Source: Chromatiaceae bacterium (lineage in GTDB: Bacteria; Pseudomonadota; Gammaproteobacteria; Chromatiales; Chromatiaceae). Taken from it: a DNA stretch of 64,000 bases. Where the stretch lies: assembly GCA_024235415.1 (NCBI GenBank), contig JACKML010000001.1:1-64000 (forward strand), in the 5' to 3' direction. Made by a program: the position numbers and the translations under genes. The notes below the pieces were generated by a model. The model was not told the DNA's origin and did no database searches. It saw nothing but the letters and a program-made list of their open reading frames with translations. This document shows, one piece after another, positions 9,194 to 18,311 of this stretch. Each line of letters begins with the position of its first letter. Position 1 is the first letter of the stretch.

Positions 9194-9335
9194 CTTTAGT
9201 TGCTCCTTAACCCTACGGCCGGACCTGCAGATCCTTGGCACCGCAGAGGGTTCAATCACATTTATTCACCTACAGCAGGACAGTCCAGAATATTCGATAA
9301 GCTTTGTGTTATCTAACGAAATAATTTGGCAGTTA

Positions 9336-9354
9336 ATATCGAATTCTTCGATAT
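9336..9354. promoter_or_regulatory. ATATCGAA palindrome upstream of DsrC-like gene
   Basis: ATATCGAA-TTC-TTCGATAT is a perfect 8-bp dyad, set in an AT-rich stretch about 143 bases upstream of the DsrC-like start. It is a candidate operator; no bound family is recognisable. The wider 9194-9751 stretch contains no gene I can support. Confidence 0.3.
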
Positions 9355-9612
9355 AATTTCAGGTCGCCCATCTCTAAGGGATCCGAGATGCTCTATTCAA
9401 ATTAGGTTCGCAATTCTGGAGCCAATTGCAGCTGGCTGCAGACGCAGCCCAAACAATGGGCGGATATTTATGATAGAGTGCAATAGTAGTCTCCGGGTCG
9501 AGTGATAAAATCTGTTTGAAATTGACACCGCGATCACGCCGCCTGATGGCGGCTGCTCTGTTGTCTGGTAAAGTTCTCGGCAGCGATCTGTCAACCGAGA
9601 TATTTTACTGCA

Positions 9613-9626
9613 TCTGGAATTCCAGA
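9613..9626. promoter_or_regulatory. Perfect 14-bp palindrome TCTGGAATTCCAGA
   Basis: A self-complementary 14-mer in the space between the 3' end of the response-regulator gene and the DsrC-like gene. It has no T-run, so it is more likely a protein-binding site or chance than a terminator. Confidence 0.2.
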
Positions 9627-9751
9627 GGTGTTTCCAAATGGAGGCCTCATTTTCGTGAAGGGCAACAGGTGCTCTTCTTCCAAATTCCTGCCTGATAGCA
9701 AGCGGATTAAACCACCGAACAGTTGTTGTTATGGATAATGTTCAACGATGT

Positions 9752-11173
9752 TTATTGAGCGTCCATATTCCGCAGCCGTCGGTTGAGTGTCTGACGGGTG
9801 ATGCCCAGCATGGCTGCGGCCACTCCCTGGTTGTGGTTTGTTCTACGCAAAGCCTCTTTTACCAGAAACAGATCCGCTTCCTTAAGTGTGGGAAATCGCC
9901 CTGTCACCGCAAGAGTAGACTCCTCAATCGTTTCAGGGCCTTGCTTTCCTGTGGAGGGAAGTGTCTGTTCTTTCCGTATGGCCTCCGGAAAGTTTTGCAT
10001 GGATAGAACAGGACCGGAACGGTGCTGGGCGACGGCGTTATAGACCAGCGATCTCAACTCCCGAACGTTGCCGGGAAATTCATAGACCGACAACAGAATC
10101 AACAACTCCTCCGGCGGTGTCGGAACAGGCTTGTTCTGAGATTGGGCTGCTTCCTCGATAAAGTGCTGCAGCAGCAGTGGCAAATCGTCCGGGCGGTTGC
10201 GCAATGGGGGCACATTGATCGGATGGCTGGAGAGCCGGAAGAAAAGATCCTGACGAAATTTACCGCGCACCATCTCAGCGCGCAGATCCTGGTTGGTCGC
10301 CACAACGATTCGGGCATCAGAGACCTGTGAAATATCCGAACCCAGCGGATAGAAGGTATGGTCCTGCAGCAGGCGCAACAGTTTGACCTGAGAGGTCATG
10401 TTCAGATCGCCAATCTCATCCAGAAACAGGGTGCCACCGGCGGCACTGGCGATTATTCCCCCTCTATCTCTGTCGGCACCGGTGAATGCCCCTTTGACAT
10501 GGCCGAACAGCGTATCGGAAAACATATTGTCGTCCAACCCGGCCACATTCAGACTCACCATCTTCCCGGTTCGTCCACTTGCCTGATGCAGCGCTTGGGC
10601 AATAAGCTCCTTGCCGGTGCCGGTTTCCCCGAAAATTATTACCGGCTCCCTGCTATCGGCGATAGCTTCAATGTATCGAAACAATACCTGCATGTCGCGC
10701 TGGCAGGTAATGATGTGGGAGAAACTTTCGGGCCGTTTCACCCCATTCTCTATCAGGCTGTGCCGCAGCGCACCAACCTCCTGGCGCAACCCCCTGATCT
10801 CCAGGGCACGCCGCACACAGGAGACAAACCGGCTCTCCTCTACCGGCTTGACCAGGTAATCAAAGGCCCCTTCCTTCATGCAGGAGACGGCTGTCTCCAA
10901 CTCCTGAGAAGCCGTCATGACAATCACCGGTACTTCCGGGTAATTCTGCACCAGTTGCGGCAGCAGCTCGGTGCCGGAGACGTGGGGCATGAAAAGATCC
11001 AGTACGATGACGCCCGCCTTTTCCGATTGCAGAAGAGGAATCAGCTCCCTGCCGTCACTTAAAGTAGTCACGGATTGAATACCATGACTGTTCAGCAGAT
11101 AACCCGCCCCAAACAGGATTTCCTCTTCATCGTCAACCAGGACGACAGGAAGATCACTCTCTTTCTTCGGCAC
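9752..11173 (-). CDS. NtrC-family sigma-54-dependent response regulator
   Basis: A 473-residue protein with three domains in order. The receiver domain (residues 10-125) has VVLVDDEEE and phospho-acceptor Asp in VIVLDLFMP. The AAA+ domain has Walker A GETGTGKE, the sigma-54 contact loop GAFTGA and Walker B GGTLFLDEIGD. A Fis-type helix-turn-helix ends the protein (NQGVAAAMLGITRQTLNRRL). The start is a GTG behind GGAGAGG. It lies nine bases after the histidine kinase stop, so kinase and regulator form one operon. It should activate sigma-54 promoters when phosphorylated by the upstream kinase; the target is unknown. Confidence 0.93.
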   Translation of the reverse strand: MPKKESDLPVVLVDDEEEILFGAGYLLNSHGIQSVTTLSDGRELIPLLQSEKAGVIVLDLFMPHVSGTELLPQLVQNYPEVPVIVMTASQELETAVSCMKEGAFDYLVKPVEESRFVSCVRRALEIRGLRQEVGALRHSLIENGVKRPESFSHIITCQRDMQVLFRYIEAIADSREPVIIFGETGTGKELIAQALHQASGRTGKMVSLNVAGLDDNMFSDTLFGHVKGAFTGADRDRGGIIASAAGGTLFLDEIGDLNMTSQVKLLRLLQDHTFYPLGSDISQVSDARIVVATNQDLRAEMVRGKFRQDLFFRLSSHPINVPPLRNRPDDLPLLLQHFIEEAAQSQNKPVPTPPEELLILLSVYEFPGNVRELRSLVYNAVAQHRSGPVLSMQNFPEAIRKEQTLPSTGKQGPETIEESTLAVTGRFPTLKEADLFLVKEALRRTNHNQGVAAAMLGITRQTLNRRLRNMDAQ

Positions 11174-11182
11174 AATCCTCTC

Positions 11183-13390
11183 CTATCTGACTCCGCAAAA
11201 TACGGGCAGCTGCATGATCACATCCGTACCTTCACCGGGTCGCGAATTCAGTGCCATCTTACCTTTGTGATTCTGGATAATTCGGTAAGATATGGACAAC
11301 CCAAGTCCGGTGCCTCCATGTTCACCCTTGGTGGTAAAGAAAGGATCGAACACCCGGCTGTGATTCTCCTCAGAAATGCCCGATCCCTGGTCGCTGACGG
11401 TGACCCTGATAAATTCTCCCCCTTCTTCCAGCGTAGCTGTTATTCGGACAGCAGCCGATCGCTTCGGTAGTGATTGCAGCGCGTTCAGGATCACATTAAT
11501 AAAGACCTGTTCCAGCTGCTGCGCGTTACCACGCACTGATGGAAGCGGCTCCAGAATATCCAACCGGCAGTCATCGCACAGCATGTGAATTTGATTTTGC
11601 AGAATCGACAACGCTGTGCGCAACACCTCCGCAACGTCCACTTCATGGTCGAGTTCTCCCTGGTCCGGACGCGCCAGGTGTTTCAGGTTGCCCACAATAG
11701 CCTCTATTCTGCGAGCGCTTTTTTCTATACCTTCGAGCAGACGGGGCGTACCCGTCAGCGTCTGTTCCAGCGATACGCCTCCCACTGTGAAATCTCCATG
11801 TTCTGTCCGATACAAGGTCAGTATCTTGAGGATATCGTGCCAGCTTCTGGATAGTATCGATACATTAAACTGAATGGCGTTGTTGGGATTGTTGATTTCA
11901 TGCGCCACACTCGCCGCCAGAACACCCAGTGAAGCAAGACGTGCGTTTCTCATGGTATGCGCCTCCAACAACCGCTTTTCGGTGATGTCCTTCAGAATAA
12001 CCATTGCGGTGGCAACATTACTTTCCATCCGCAGCGGCACGATACGCAGCTCCCACCAGTTGGGGTCGTCTCCCGAAAACTGGATCTCACTGGCTTCCCC
12101 GGATTTAAGAACTTTTTCAAGAACAGTTCTGTATTTTTCATGAACCTTTGCCGGAAAAAAACCGGTTGAATCTCTAACATTTCCGCTTTCATTTATCCTC
12201 GGCAAGGGACGATTGATCATCAGACAGTTATCTTCCCCATCCACTGTCATGATTATATCGGGTGACTGATCGAAAAGGACGCGCAGCTTCTGTTCTGATT
12301 CGCGCAGTTCCTGCTCGATCTTCATTCTTTCCCTGATACCGGCTCGCGTAATTAAGACGAACAATGCCATCGTCAGGGTGAGAAGTCCGCCCCCTATCAG
12401 AACGATATTGGGTCCATTCGCGAATCCTTCCGCACTGCGAAAATTATCAACCGGCGCACTGGTAATCGACCAAACGCGATCGGCAACCGGAAATGTTTGG
12501 CGTACCCTCTGAGCATCTTTCAGGCTCCACTTAGGGACCTTGGTATAGTCGATATCGGTGTGCGGATTTGGATCCAGCCGACTGGCATAAAAGTCGAGAA
12601 ATTGTTGACCGGGTTCTGCTGACTCATCCAGCACAAGGAATTCCACGCCGCGCGGCTCCAGTCGAGAGATAGCGGCGGTGGCAAGATCGGCTATACGAAA
12701 CAGACCCACAGCAAACCCCAGAAGTGCTTTTTTTCGTTGCGCCTCTGTCGTGACAGGCAACCCGTTAATGTAAACAGGCTGGATGGCTATAAATCCATAC
12801 TGTGAGCCGTTGTTCCGAACCAGTCTGATTCGACCACTGACCGTCAACTCTCCATTGATCCAGGCATGCTCCATCAGCTTACGGTACAACGGTTCAGAGC
12901 CGTAATCGAAACCCAATGACTGTCCATCCGATGGTTGGGGTTCCATATAAGTCAGAGTGAATCGATTGACAACGGTGCCAGACGGGTCAGAATTTTGCTC
13001 CGTAGCAAGTTGATCCAAAGAGGGTAAAACATGCTTGGTCAGGGCAATCCATTCCAGTGCATGGATACCGCGGTAACGGGCCAGCATCGCCCGTGCGAAA
13101 AGTTTGAACTCCGATTGGGTCACATATTCGGACGAGCGAAACAGGTCCCGTATCGCCTTGACCGATTCCAAACCATCCTCGATTCCTTGTTGCAGAGCAT
13201 TATTGCGGTTGTGCGCTTCCCAACTGAATTCAGTCTGGCGGTGACTGTCCAATTCGCCTTTTATGGTAAAAAAAGCACTTAGTGTCACTGCCATTCCAGC
13301 CAGAAACACCATGACCGGAAGCCAATGCTCTCTAACCGGACTATGCTCACTATCCATCTTGACAACACTCATATAGCTGACGTTGGACAT
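11183..13390 (-). CDS. CHASE-PAS hybrid sensor histidine kinase
   Basis: A 735-residue membrane kinase. An N-terminal transmembrane helix (about residues 23-43) leads to a periplasmic CHASE domain (about 80-310, with the FARAMLARYRGIHALEW motif). A second helix follows at about 325-345 (GPNIVLIGGGLLTLTMALFV). Then come a PAS domain (LRVLFDQSPDIIMTVDG), a HisKA helix with phospho-His in AASVAHEINNPNNA, and an HATPase domain with GTGLGLSIS. CHASE domains bind small extracellular ligands. The cognate regulator is the adjacent NtrC-type protein. The first ATG is weakly supported; the Met residues at 7 and 12 are possible starts. Confidence 0.92.
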   Translation of the reverse strand: MSNVSYMSVVKMDSEHSPVREHWLPVMVFLAGMAVTLSAFFTIKGELDSHRQTEFSWEAHNRNNALQQGIEDGLESVKAIRDLFRSSEYVTQSEFKLFARAMLARYRGIHALEWIALTKHVLPSLDQLATEQNSDPSGTVVNRFTLTYMEPQPSDGQSLGFDYGSEPLYRKLMEHAWINGELTVSGRIRLVRNNGSQYGFIAIQPVYINGLPVTTEAQRKKALLGFAVGLFRIADLATAAISRLEPRGVEFLVLDESAEPGQQFLDFYASRLDPNPHTDIDYTKVPKWSLKDAQRVRQTFPVADRVWSITSAPVDNFRSAEGFANGPNIVLIGGGLLTLTMALFVLITRAGIRERMKIEQELRESEQKLRVLFDQSPDIIMTVDGEDNCLMINRPLPRINESGNVRDSTGFFPAKVHEKYRTVLEKVLKSGEASEIQFSGDDPNWWELRIVPLRMESNVATAMVILKDITEKRLLEAHTMRNARLASLGVLAASVAHEINNPNNAIQFNVSILSRSWHDILKILTLYRTEHGDFTVGGVSLEQTLTGTPRLLEGIEKSARRIEAIVGNLKHLARPDQGELDHEVDVAEVLRTALSILQNQIHMLCDDCRLDILEPLPSVRGNAQQLEQVFINVILNALQSLPKRSAAVRITATLEEGGEFIRVTVSDQGSGISEENHSRVFDPFFTTKGEHGGTGLGLSISYRIIQNHKGKMALNSRPGEGTDVIMQLPVFCGVR

Positions 13391-13799
13391 TCTGTTGTCT
13401 TCACGATAGTGGTCACGAGAACAAAAGCAGCATCTATCAATTCACAATTAAAACTGGATCAGTGCTCGTGTCCTGCTCATCTTTGCAGAATCGTCAACAG
13501 CGTAAACGTGGGCTGAATAATGATTGTATATTCGCTCTTTGCCCCACCAGACCCCAACTGATAACTACCGATTTCCAGAGACACGAGCCTTTGCTTGTTT
13601 GCATTACATTTTGGCACTGTAGGAGGTTGATTTTGGCGGGTCTTCGGAATTGCTCTGAATATCTCTATCGCCTCTTTGGCTTGTACTTAAAGCGTGGTTC
13701 CCTTCTAACTCTAATACCCGTCAGAATAAATCATTACGAGGAGCAGTTTGGGCACGAAGAAAAATACGCTTTCCTACATTCAGTGAGACATAAATGCAG
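13391..13799. other. Intergenic stretch, AT-rich
   Basis: About 400 bases upstream of the kinase gene. It must contain the kinase operon promoter, but I see no clear sigma-70 or -24/-12 element and no gene. Confidence 0.3.
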
Positions 13800-13913
13800 T
13801 CAAATCAGACTTAACAACGCCAACACAACAAACAGTACAACGATAAAGATTCCCGCTTCTATCAATATAGTGACTGGCGATTCTACGAATTTCCCTTTGA
13901 CTTTCGACTGCAT
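13800..13913 (-). CDS. 37-residue single-TM peptide
   Basis: A short frame just downstream of the coiled-coil gene encodes a basic N-terminus (MQSKVKGKFVESPV) followed by a hydrophobic helix (IEAGIFIVVLFVVLALLSLI) and a stop. The positive-then-hydrophobic layout is that of a small membrane protein, or less likely a type I toxin peptide. There is no strong ribosome-binding site, but the gap to the upstream stop is only a few bases, so coupling is possible. Confidence 0.35.
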   Translation of the reverse strand: MQSKVKGKFVESPVTILIEAGIFIVVLFVVLALLSLI

Positions 13914-13917
13914 TTTT

Positions 13918-14202
13918 TTAAGGTTCCGTTTTTACAAAATGACTATCCGAATCGGGAGACATATTTTGGCTTTTAAACTGAGAATCCAGCAAGGCGTATC
14001 CTTCATTCACCCTATTCAGTTTTTTCTTCAATCTTTTGCGACTGGCGTTATCTTTCTCATTTTTAATTTTCTGGCGAAGTTTTTTTTCTTCGGTCCTGAG
14101 CCGCCAAAAATACTTGTTCAAACTATCCTGATGCTTATTTTCTTCCTGGCCTGTCAAATCCAACAGGTCATTTAATTTCTCTGTGAGCTTTTGGTACTTC
14201 AT
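13918..14202 (-). CDS. Small coiled-coil protein, unknown
   Basis: A 94-residue, highly charged, Lys/Glu-rich protein predicted to be a continuous helix or coiled coil (LNKYFWRLRTEEKKLRQKIK). A good GGAGAG ribosome-binding site lies upstream. No cysteines, no membrane segment and no recognisable family. It is followed by a candidate 37-residue membrane peptide. The 14203-14543 stretch upstream holds nothing recognised. Confidence 0.55.
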   Translation of the reverse strand: MKYQKLTEKLNDLLDLTGQEENKHQDSLNKYFWRLRTEEKKLRQKIKNEKDNASRKRLKKKLNRVNEGYALLDSQFKSQNMSPDSDSHFVKTEP

Positions 14203-14543
14203 TGATACTCTCCTTTCACAAGAAGTGTTTGATCCTAAATCTATGCTATTGAAGCGGTCCCTGAACCTTTATTACTCAACAACCTGCAGGAAACAGGCCA
14301 ATTTATAAAAATGAAATATTTCATTCTTAAAATCAGTGTGATGGGATCAGTTGGATTACAGAATCGAACACTTGGGGGGATGTAACATAATAAGTACCAA
14401 GTAACGGACCGGAGGTTAAAGCAAGTCCACTATTCAATTAAAATTCAATCAACTATATGATAAAGAACGAGCGCGATACGAGATGCAGAAAAATTAGTTT
14501 GTTACAACCCAGTCACGTCGTTAACCGGAAACCAGGATGTCGA

Positions 14544-16370
14544 CTACTTGTCAGGTGCTCTTTCGTTCACAGATTCCTTCGTCGCGGCCTGTTCGATTTC
14601 ATCCTCAACCAGGGACAGTTCTTGATCGATTGCTCTCTGTTCGGGATCGCGGCTGGCGAAGAGTACCTCACCCAACTGTACCAGATTTTTTGCAACATCG
14701 TAGGCGTAGGCGGAGTCATTCATCAGCGAAGTCGCCATCGGTGCGGTAATCCTATTTTCCCGGATCAACACTTCGAGGATACCGTTGGCGGTGCTGTCGT
14801 TCTCCTCCATCTCCAGTCTGATCGCATCCAGCGATAGCACCGTTGTAGGATCGTCCTGCTCGTTGCGCGCCTCAGCCAAGCGCCGCAGCACCTCGCCCAG
14901 CTGCACCCGGATAGAGTTGTACTCCGCGCGGATATCCTCGTTGTCCGAGACGATGTACTGCTTCAGGTTTTTGTGCATATGCTTGGTGTCCTTGATCGCC
15001 TCGACGATGTCACGCCCGGCGGCACGCAGTCGAAAAAGCTCATCAGACTGTGCCGGCGTCATATGCACGTTGGCCCGGCTGATAAAGTTGACGATTGCAC
15101 TGTACAGCCCTTTGACGTTCTGGTTGTACTCTTGGTCGATATCGATCGGCATCACTTTGCTTTCGCTCTTCACAACCTCTTCCAGGTTTTTCTCCGAAAG
15201 AATATCGTGACGATGCAGGCTCAGTCCGTGGACGATAATCGCGAAGGCGTTGTCATACAGGTGCAAAGTCTCCTTTCGCACTGCCTCTATCGCGGTATCC
15301 GGCAACTCTATAACCGAATCGTTGAGATATTTTGGTTCTGCCCTCGCGAGTTTCTTGTCCGGCATCACGCGCATCAGAAAATTCACCAGCTGATTGGTGA
15401 AGGGCATCATGACCACGATACCGATGGTATTGAAGATGGAATGGAACACCGCCAGCTTCAACGTCCAGTCATCCTCTGCAATGCCAATCGCGCTTGCGAT
15501 AATGTCCACTCCTATCATCAATTGATAAATCAGTGCGATGGCAATCACCGCGGTGACACAGTTGAAGATCAGATGGGCTCCCGCCAGACGCTTGCCCATC
15601 ACGTTGGAGCTCAGGGCTCCGAGAATCGCCGTGATGGTGGTGCCGATATTGGCGCCGATCGCCAGACCCAGTCCATTCTCATAGGTGATCTGCCCGGCGG
15701 CCAGCGCGGTGATGATGATCACCAATGTTGCATGGCTCGACTGCATGACCACCGTTGCAAACACACCGATCAGGCTGAACAACAACACACCGGAATAGCC
15801 ATCGACCGCAAACTTGGTCAGGTCAATGGTGTCCTTGAACGCCTCGAATCCCTCTTTCATGTAGTGGATACCGAGAAATAGAAAGCCCAATCCAGCCAGG
15901 ATGTAGCCAATACCTTTGAGGCTCTTGGAGTTCTGGAAAACCAGAATGATGCCGAACACCAGCATCGGCATCGCGTAGGCTGAAATCTTCACCTTCATGC
16001 CCAGACCTGCGATCAGCCAGGCGCCTGTGGTGGTTCCCAGGTTGGCACCGAAAATGATGCCGACACCAGCTGCCAGTGTGATCAGCCCAGCCCCGAGAAA
16101 GGAGATGGTAATGACCGACACCAGCGAGCTGGATTGCATCAGCGTGGTGGAGACGACACCAAAGGAGAGACTTTTCCAGATGTTGTCCGTGGTCTTGCGC
16201 AGCAGTCTTTCCAAAAGTCCGCCGGTGAAAGCCTTGAACCCCTCTTCCAGCGAGAGCATGCCAAACAGGAAGATCGCCACACCCGCTGATATCTCCTTGA
16301 AATCCGGGCTGATCCAGAAACCGTACGCCAAAACCAGTAGAATGGTTGGCAAAAATATTTTTCTCGTCAT
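14544..16370 (-). CDS. Na/Pi cotransporter-type protein with PhoU-like tail
   Basis: A 608-residue membrane protein. It carries the two inverted repeats of the NptA/PNaS family, each with the QSSS-type signature (STTLMQSSSLVSVITISF; TVVMQSSHATLVIIITAL) and GANLGTT / GANIGTT. Roughly eight to ten transmembrane helices span residues 1-330. A C-terminal cytosolic helical domain (about 370-600) resembles PhoU. It probably moves phosphate or a related anion with sodium, or regulates such flux. The gene stands alone, with no pho or pst genes nearby. Confidence 0.9.
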   Translation of the reverse strand: MTRKIFLPTILLVLAYGFWISPDFKEISAGVAIFLFGMLSLEEGFKAFTGGLLERLLRKTTDNIWKSLSFGVVSTTLMQSSSLVSVITISFLGAGLITLAAGVGIIFGANLGTTTGAWLIAGLGMKVKISAYAMPMLVFGIILVFQNSKSLKGIGYILAGLGFLFLGIHYMKEGFEAFKDTIDLTKFAVDGYSGVLLFSLIGVFATVVMQSSHATLVIIITALAAGQITYENGLGLAIGANIGTTITAILGALSSNVMGKRLAGAHLIFNCVTAVIAIALIYQLMIGVDIIASAIGIAEDDWTLKLAVFHSIFNTIGIVVMMPFTNQLVNFLMRVMPDKKLARAEPKYLNDSVIELPDTAIEAVRKETLHLYDNAFAIIVHGLSLHRHDILSEKNLEEVVKSESKVMPIDIDQEYNQNVKGLYSAIVNFISRANVHMTPAQSDELFRLRAAGRDIVEAIKDTKHMHKNLKQYIVSDNEDIRAEYNSIRVQLGEVLRRLAEARNEQDDPTTVLSLDAIRLEMEENDSTANGILEVLIRENRITAPMATSLMNDSAYAYDVAKNLVQLGEVLFASRDPEQRAIDQELSLVEDEIEQAATKESVNERAPDK

Positions 16371-16445
16371 ATGTAAGCTTATCTCTTGATTCGAGTTTCG
16401 AGGCTTGAGAGTTATGTATCCAGGTAGGTTGATTAAATCGACGTA

Positions 16446-16760
16446 TTACAATCTATTTTTTTCAACCTGGCTCACCAGCCGAATCCGATCATCTGTGTCG
16501 CTCTTATGCTCGACTTCCGGTTCAACAAGGATTTTTGGCAGTTGCTTAGTTCGGGCTCTTCTAATCCTTCCAAATGCTCGTACGAAGAACGGCGCAAACT
16601 GTGCAACGAGAAAAAAAACGGATGTAATTACAACACCTTCAATGCCAATAAGCTCATAGGCGGCAAAATTTAGGTAGAGAAATACTATGCCCACAGCCGC
16701 TCGCAGGAAGACATTGAAACGATTACCGTTATCGAGGTTCCCGAATTCATCACGTTTCAT
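16446..16760 (-). CDS. Two-TM small membrane protein
   Basis: A 104-residue protein with two hydrophobic stretches (FLRAAVGIVFLYLNFAAYEL; VVITSVFFLVAQFAPFFV) and a basic, then acidic, cytosolic tail. An AGGAGT site precedes the ATG. No motif links it to a known family. It is the last intact chromosome-like gene before the debris zone. Confidence 0.6.
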   Translation of the reverse strand: MKRDEFGNLDNGNRFNVFLRAAVGIVFLYLNFAAYELIGIEGVVITSVFFLVAQFAPFFVRAFGRIRRARTKQLPKILVEPEVEHKSDTDDRIRLVSQVEKNRL

Positions 16761-16770
16761 GGCTTGGTAC

Positions 16771-17160
16771 TCCTAACATTCCGCGTTCTTAGCATGCGGA
16801 CTTGCCTTAAACCCCTTACAAGGGGGGCGCACAAAGCCAATCTTCCAAAAATGCTGGCTGATGAGTCGCCCGGCTCTCCTCAACTGCCCGTTATCTATCT
16901 CTTTTTGTCTTACCTGGTGTTTCACATACCTTGGGATAATCTCCGCGTCTACTCCGACCGCATACCCATTTGCCCAGAAGTGAATGACCCGGTACGAACT
17001 TTTCCGCAGGTATGGGAAGCCCGTGAATAGCCTCAGAGCAGTTCGACCTTTGACTACTCACTAGCATGTCCTCAGGTCGTGGGTTTCCAGACGCCAACAA
17101 GTACTTTGTACTGCTTATTCCGATAACTAAGCTATGCGATGCATATCCTGGACCAGGCAT
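16771..17160 (-). pseudogene. IS200/IS605-type TnpA remnant
   Basis: Read leftwards from about 16982 the frame encodes HFWANGYAVGVDAEIIPRYV followed by KHQVRQKEI. This closely resembles the C-terminal part of Y1 (HUH) TnpA transposases (HFWARGY...VG...IREYI..QE). Upstream coding is scrambled between frames, and no HUH or tyrosine motif survives. A CCCCTT-AC-AAGGGG hairpin at 16814-16827 may be a leftover end structure. The remnant marks past insertion near the likely element border. Confidence 0.45.
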
Positions 17161-17505
17161 CCGAAAATCTATTGATAGATCTCTGTGTAAGAACTGTTTC
17201 TTAGGTCATCCAGTGGATGGAGGTATTTAGTAACTCATTGAATTTTCTAGATACTGGTCATTGTCGGGATAACCAGAAAGTAAAATAGCCTTCGGCTTTC
17301 AGACAAGAATTGGTCAGGCGCCAATAATCGTGTAAACGGCGAAACTCTTAGGATATTGGGTGTAACAAAATAGCTTTAAATGCAGAATATTTTAAAATTC
17401 GAGCGGTAGATCGATCTAATAATCAATGACTTAGTCGGCTTTTGTGGATCATGTAAGTTTACTGTTTCGTTACACTCTCTCATACTGAATGGTTTTTTAT
17501 TGATT

Positions 17506-17545
17506 GCCGGAATCGAACCAAGGTACACGGCTTGCAGGCCGCTGC
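17506..17545 (-). tRNA. tRNA-Cys-like fragment (anticodon and T arm only)
   Basis: On the minus strand, a GGC-CTGCAAG-CC-type anticodon arm with anticodon GCA is followed by TGTACC and a T-loop GGTTCGATTCC, as in tRNA-Cys. The expected acceptor and D arms do not pair: no complement to the 3' bases lies upstream, and the T stem is weak. It is therefore a fragment or decayed copy, not a functional gene. Such 3' tRNA pieces are typical at integration borders. The rest of 17161-17711 holds nothing else recognised. Confidence 0.45.
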
Positions 17546-17711
17546 GATTCTATATATTTCTATTACTTACAGCTTGTGCCACTCGCTACGCCTCTCAATA
17601 AGGCATAAAATTCCTATTCTGCGCTTTCATAAAATCCTTAGCCCTTGATTTCGCGTTAATATTTGTTGCATACCGCATATCCGCCGTCAAAACCTAAGCA
17701 GCAGCCTTACT

Positions 17712-18014
17712 TTAGGTTACGAGATGGATAAAGGCATCTGAGAAACCCAAAGGGTTGTCAATGGCGAGAGTCATTGGACCGGATTCTGGAAATACCCCAC
17801 TCCCACATAAATCGAACAGAGCAGCGATCCACTCGATACTCGTCGAACAGCTATTGATGCATTCGCGCAAGTTACCGCGCCAGGGAGTACCGACGATCTC
17901 ATGGTTGGCGTCGAGAATCACGATAGCGTCGCGACTGTTCTGGTTCTTGTCACAGTTCCAACCACCGACATCCCAGCCTACAAACCAACCTGTTCTTTGG
18001 CTAGCGCCTATCAT
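17712..18014 (-). pseudogene. DUF429-like fragment
   Basis: A 100-residue frame beginning MIGASQRTGWFVGWDVGGWN, with an RNase H-like first strand (GWDVGGWN) and later MTLAIDNPLGF. This is the pattern of the N-terminal part of DUF429-type nuclease-fold proteins, which are normally well over 200 residues. The frame stops just after the second acidic motif, so it is probably truncated. It lies directly downstream of another truncated gene in the border debris. Confidence 0.5.
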
Positions 18015-18050
18015 CGTTGGCCGCTATTCTTTTTGGCAATCACTCTGTAG

Positions 18051-18304
18051 TCACCCCTTTTTGTCTCCGGGTTCAGGATGCGCTGTTAGAACGATGAAGT
18101 CGCTGTTTTCTAGCGCGAGTTTTCCTTCGCGCCACAGACGCACGGGATCGACAATCACATCGATAATAACGGGTGCAGTCTTGACACCTAGTACACGCAC
18201 GATGACGTACTGCCGTAGACGATGTGAAGTCCTTTCTCACCAAAATCCAATACTCGATCGGTAAAAGGGCCAAATGCGGCAAGATTCAACTCGTTGATTC
18301 TCAT
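18051..18304 (-). pseudogene. yhaN-like ATPase stub fused to an unrelated tail
   Basis: Starting at an ATG eight bases after the yhaO stop, the frame gives MRINELNLAAFGPFTDRVLD and ends HIVYG. This is the exact N-terminus of YhaN/SbcC-like ATPases, up to the residue before the P-loop. It then runs into a stop, and another frame reads a foreign tail (PVIIDVIVDPVRLWREGK). A deletion therefore removed the whole ATPase from the P-loop onwards. The yhaO-yhaN repair or defence pair cannot function here. Confidence 0.65.
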
Positions 18305-18311
18305 CCTGGCT

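Noticed and set aside
14785..15881. Long rightward frames inside 14.5-16.4 kb
   Set aside because: They are antisense to the clearly real Na/Pi-type transporter gene.
17500..17600. Intact tRNA gene
   Set aside because: Anticodon and T-loop are recognisable, but the acceptor and D arms do not fold.
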